Part shown: one piece after another, positions 31,068 to 32,862 of the stretch
How positions within the stretch are numbered: position 1 is the first letter of the stretch
How the letters are laid out: each line of letters opens with the position of its first letter
Assembly: GCA_022825675.1 (NCBI GenBank)
Contig: JAJDWK010000090.1
Coordinates: forward strand, 1 to 32,862
Length of the DNA: 32,862 bases
From: Anaerolineae bacterium
GTDB lineage: Bacteria; Chloroflexota; Anaerolineae; Aggregatilineales; Phototrophicaceae
Reading direction: 5' to 3'
The notes under the pieces: generated by a model
The model's database searches: none
Seen by the model: only the letters and a program-made list of their open reading frames with translations
What the model was told of the DNA's origin: nothing
Position numbers and translations under genes: made by a program

Positions 31068-31541
31068 ATGCCCAATTCCATCGCCATCAGCGAAGTCGCC
31101 GCCGGCTTCCGCTATGCCATGACCGAGACTTTCGAGTCCGTCTTTGGCATATACCTGGACACAGGCACTTCGCTTTTCGAGACGCTTGCCGGCATCAGCG
31201 CCGCGCAAGCCTCCCAGCCCATGGGCGGCTGCGCCAGCATCGCCGCCCATGTCGCCCACATGCGCTATTACCTGGAAGTGCTGGAAGACCGCCTGCTGCG
31301 CCGCGACCTCAGCAGCGTGGATTGGGCGCGCGTCTGGCAAGAAGTTGGCGCGGTCGATGAGGCGCAGTGGCAGGCGCTGCTGGCGGACCTGCGCGCCCAA
31401 TATCAGCGCGCCCTGCGGCAGCTTGAGGAGGCCGACACTTGGGAGGGGGCGCACGAGCTCTCCTGCATGCTCGCCATCATCGCGCACAGCGCCTATCATC
31501 TGGGCGAAATCCGCCAGATGCTCTGCCACCTGGAGCGCTGA
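31068..31541 (+). CDS. DinB/YfiT-fold metal-binding protein
   Basis: Four-helix-bundle protein of the DinB superfamily, 157 residues, usual length. The candidate metal histidines are His61/His64 (AAHVAHMRYY) and His140/His144 (IIAHSAYHLGEIRQ), the H-x3-H pair of the last helix being the family hallmark. Members include thiol-dependent transferases and damage-induced proteins of unknown role. AAGGAGAG precedes the ATG. It lies three bases ahead of the sialidase-like gene and is likely cotranscribed with it. No signal. Substrate and thiol unknown. Confidence 0.8.
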   Translation: MPNSIAISEVAAGFRYAMTETFESVFGIYLDTGTSLFETLAGISAAQASQPMGGCASIAAHVAHMRYYLEVLEDRLLRRDLSSVDWARVWQEVGAVDEAQWQALLADLRAQYQRALRQLEEADTWEGAHELSCMLAIIAHSAYHLGEIRQMLCHLER

Positions 31542-31544
31542 GTC

Positions 31545-32639
31545 ATGCGCCATACAACCGTCTACCGCGAGCCCGGGCATTTCGCCGGCTGGCCCGCCAA
31601 TTATGGCATTTGGAGCTGGGGCGATGAACTCGTGGTCGGCTTCACTGTGGGCGCGCACAAAACTGTCAGCCGCGGGCACGCCATCAACAAACGGCAGCCC
31701 TTCCTTAATATGCAGGCGCGCAGCCGCGATGGCGGCGAAAGCTGGCGTGTCGAAGACTTTGCTGGCGCCCGCCCTGGCGGCCGCGGGCTCTCGGCGGATG
31801 AGCACATGGCGGCGGGCTTGCGCCTGTCCGAGCTTGTCGACGAAAGCACGGCGCAAATCCCGCCGCAGCCGCTGGATTTTAGCCAGCCCGATTTTGCGCT
31901 GATGGCGGCGCGTACCGGCTTGGCGCGCGGCGTTCTCTCTTTTTTCTACACCTCAAGCGACCGCTGCCGCAGTTGGCAGGGTCCATTCCGCCTGCCGCTC
32001 TTCGGGCAGACGGGCATCGCCGCCCGCAGCGACTATCTGCTGGAAAGCGGGCACTCCGCCCTGCTCTTCCTCACCGCCAACAAAGCCGATGGCGGCGAAG
32101 GCAAGGTGATTTGCGTACAAACGGCGGATGGCGGGCGCAGCTTCTCGCTGCTCGCTGAAGTGGGCGGCGAGCCCAGCGGGCGCGGCGATTTCGCGATTAT
32201 GCCCGCCAGCTTGCGCCTGGAGAATGGGCGCATACTCTGCGCCCGCCGCTGCCGCGATGGCGCCACGCAGCTAAGCTGGATTGACATTTTCGCCTCGGAC
32301 GATGGCGGGCGCAGCTGGCGCTTCCTCGCCAAACCCGCGGTCTTCGCGCAGCCGGGGCACAGCGGCAATCCGCCGAGCCTGCTGCAGCTGCCCGGCGGGA
32401 GGCTGGCGCTGGTCTATGGCAATCGCGACCGTTATGCCATCTGCGCGCGGCTGAGCGCGGACGCGGGCGCCAGCTGGGGCGGGGAGATTGTGCTGCGCGG
32501 CGGCGGTGCCAATGGCGATATGGGTTATGTGCGCGCGGCGCTGCGGGCGGATGGCGCGCTGGTCGCCGTCTATTATTTCAACGACCGCGCCGATGGCGAT
32601 GGCGAGCGCTTCATCGAAGCGACGATTTGGCAGCCCTAA
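31545..32639 (+). CDS. Sialidase-like beta-propeller protein (BNR/Asp-box repeats)
   Basis: Six-bladed propeller of the sialidase/neuraminidase superfamily, 364 residues. Five Asp-box-like repeats: SRDGGESW (60-67), SSDRCRSW (137-144), TADGGRSF (193-200), SDDGGRSW (251-258) and SADAGASW (304-311). A start-side arginine (Arg8 in VYREPG) and Arg296/Arg302 could belong to an Arg triad, but this is not certain. There is no signal peptide, so it would be cytoplasmic unless exported otherwise. Sialidases usually need Asp, Glu/Tyr and three Arg; that set cannot be confirmed here. It may instead be a non-sialidase propeller acting on another sugar or acid. Starts three bases after the DinB-fold gene. 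Confidence 0.8.
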   Translation: MRHTTVYREPGHFAGWPANYGIWSWGDELVVGFTVGAHKTVSRGHAINKRQPFLNMQARSRDGGESWRVEDFAGARPGGRGLSADEHMAAGLRLSELVDESTAQIPPQPLDFSQPDFALMAARTGLARGVLSFFYTSSDRCRSWQGPFRLPLFGQTGIAARSDYLLESGHSALLFLTANKADGGEGKVICVQTADGGRSFSLLAEVGGEPSGRGDFAIMPASLRLENGRILCARRCRDGATQLSWIDIFASDDGGRSWRFLAKPAVFAQPGHSGNPPSLLQLPGGRLALVYGNRDRYAICARLSADAGASWGGEIVLRGGGANGDMGYVRAALRADGALVAVYYFNDRADGDGERFIEATIWQP

Positions 32640-32659
32640 GGGGCATCTCAAATTGGTGA

Positions 32660-32719
32660 GGGCGAGCCAGTGGCTCGCCCGTGAAGTCGAATGCAGGGGC
32701 GTTTCGTTGAAACGCCCCT
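32660..32719. repeat. Two perfect hairpins between propeller gene and transposase end
   Basis: GGGCGAGCC (32660-32668) pairs with GGCTCGCCC (32672-32680). AGGGGCGTTTC (32695-32705) pairs with GAAACGCCCCT (32709-32719) around GTT. The second is followed by AAAAGG only, so it is not a clear terminator for the plus strand, but it could end minus-strand transcripts. The first shares its core with 9049-9076. Confidence 0.7.
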
Positions 32720-32741
32720 AAAAGGCTTGTCCGCTACTGCC

Positions 32742-32862
32742 CTAACATACAAGGGTGGCTAGCGCTCCATCTGGTCGTCCACATTGGCGATTAAGCAGGA
32801 TGCCCATATTATAAGCAGCCATCTTCGCCGCCAGGCGCGCGAGCATCCCATGCTCGCTGTGC
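32742..32862 (-). mobile_element. C-terminal end of a probable transposase gene (partial)
   Basis: The minus strand from the window edge reads 39 codons to a TAG at 32742-32744. The peptide ends LARLAAKMAAYNMGILLNR, then QCGRPDGALATLVC. The pattern of a helix of Ala/Lys/Tyr-Asn followed by LNR-x2-GRP and a short hydrophobic end resembles the C-terminus of DDE transposases of insertion sequences. The family cannot be fixed from this piece. The gene continues beyond the right edge. Confidence 0.6.

Noticed and set aside
1..32862. tRNA, rRNA and riboswitch genes.
   Set aside because: No cloverleaf-like T-arm motif, rRNA segment or known riboswitch core was noticed by eye; a covariance-model search would be needed to exclude them.

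Overview
The window is GC-rich, densely coded bacterial DNA. No rRNA or tRNA was recognised, so the host is inferred from style only. The pointers are a Tat-type solute-binding protein, a fused LivM-LivG protein, two luciferase-like (probably F420- or FMN-dependent) oxidoreductases, DUF4438 and Ldh2 families, many 4-nt ATGA gene overlaps, and short CACAGAG/ACCGAGG repeats in almost every gap. Together these fit a Chloroflexota-like (Anaerolineae or SAR202-type) environmental bacterium. That assignment is tentative.

Layout. (a) 1-2573, minus strand: remains of a sugar ABC operon. The binding-protein gene has an in-frame amber codon exactly between its Tat signal and the mature domain, one permease is intact, and no second permease is visible. 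(b) 2888-5228, plus: a translationally coupled trio of D-amino-acid-oxidase-like protein, RidA-like protein and luciferase-like oxidoreductase. (c) 5318-7033, plus: a secreted protein with four Cys-pair repeats and an SH3b tail. (d) 7030-8711, minus: a D-2-hydroxyacid dehydrogenase and a GntR/FCD regulator. (e) 9278-12593, plus: two coupled DUF4438 paralogues, a VOC protein and an Ldh2-type dehydrogenase. The regulator and this operon share near-identical palindromes (8760-8775 and 9208-9219). (f) 12642-20217, plus: a truncated aminotransferase homologue lacking the PLP lysine, coupled to an intact aminotransferase, then an oligopeptide-type ABC importer (binding protein and two permeases, no ATPase), an SDR and an acetamidase/formamidase-family hydrolase. 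(g) 20351-27052: a small coiled-coil protein (minus), a second luciferase-like enzyme and a Liv-type importer. (h) 27049-27893, minus: a thioesterase and MsrB. (i) 28053-32639, plus: a large single-chain DNA methyltransferase with a possible N-terminal nuclease motif and mosaic base composition, a DinB-fold protein and a sialidase-like beta-propeller. (j) The right edge holds the C-terminal end of a probable transposase on the minus strand.

Taken together this looks like an accessory catabolic island for small nitrogen-containing acids or amides: import, amide hydrolysis, transamination or oxidative deamination, keto/hydroxy-acid redox steps, and a GntR switch. The substrate cannot be read from the sequence. 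The most novel points are the lysine-less aminotransferase coupled to a normal one, the DUF4438 pair under a GntR-type operator, G/C-rich hairpins placed between binding protein and first permease in all three ABC operons, and a shuffled family of modular intergenic repeats.
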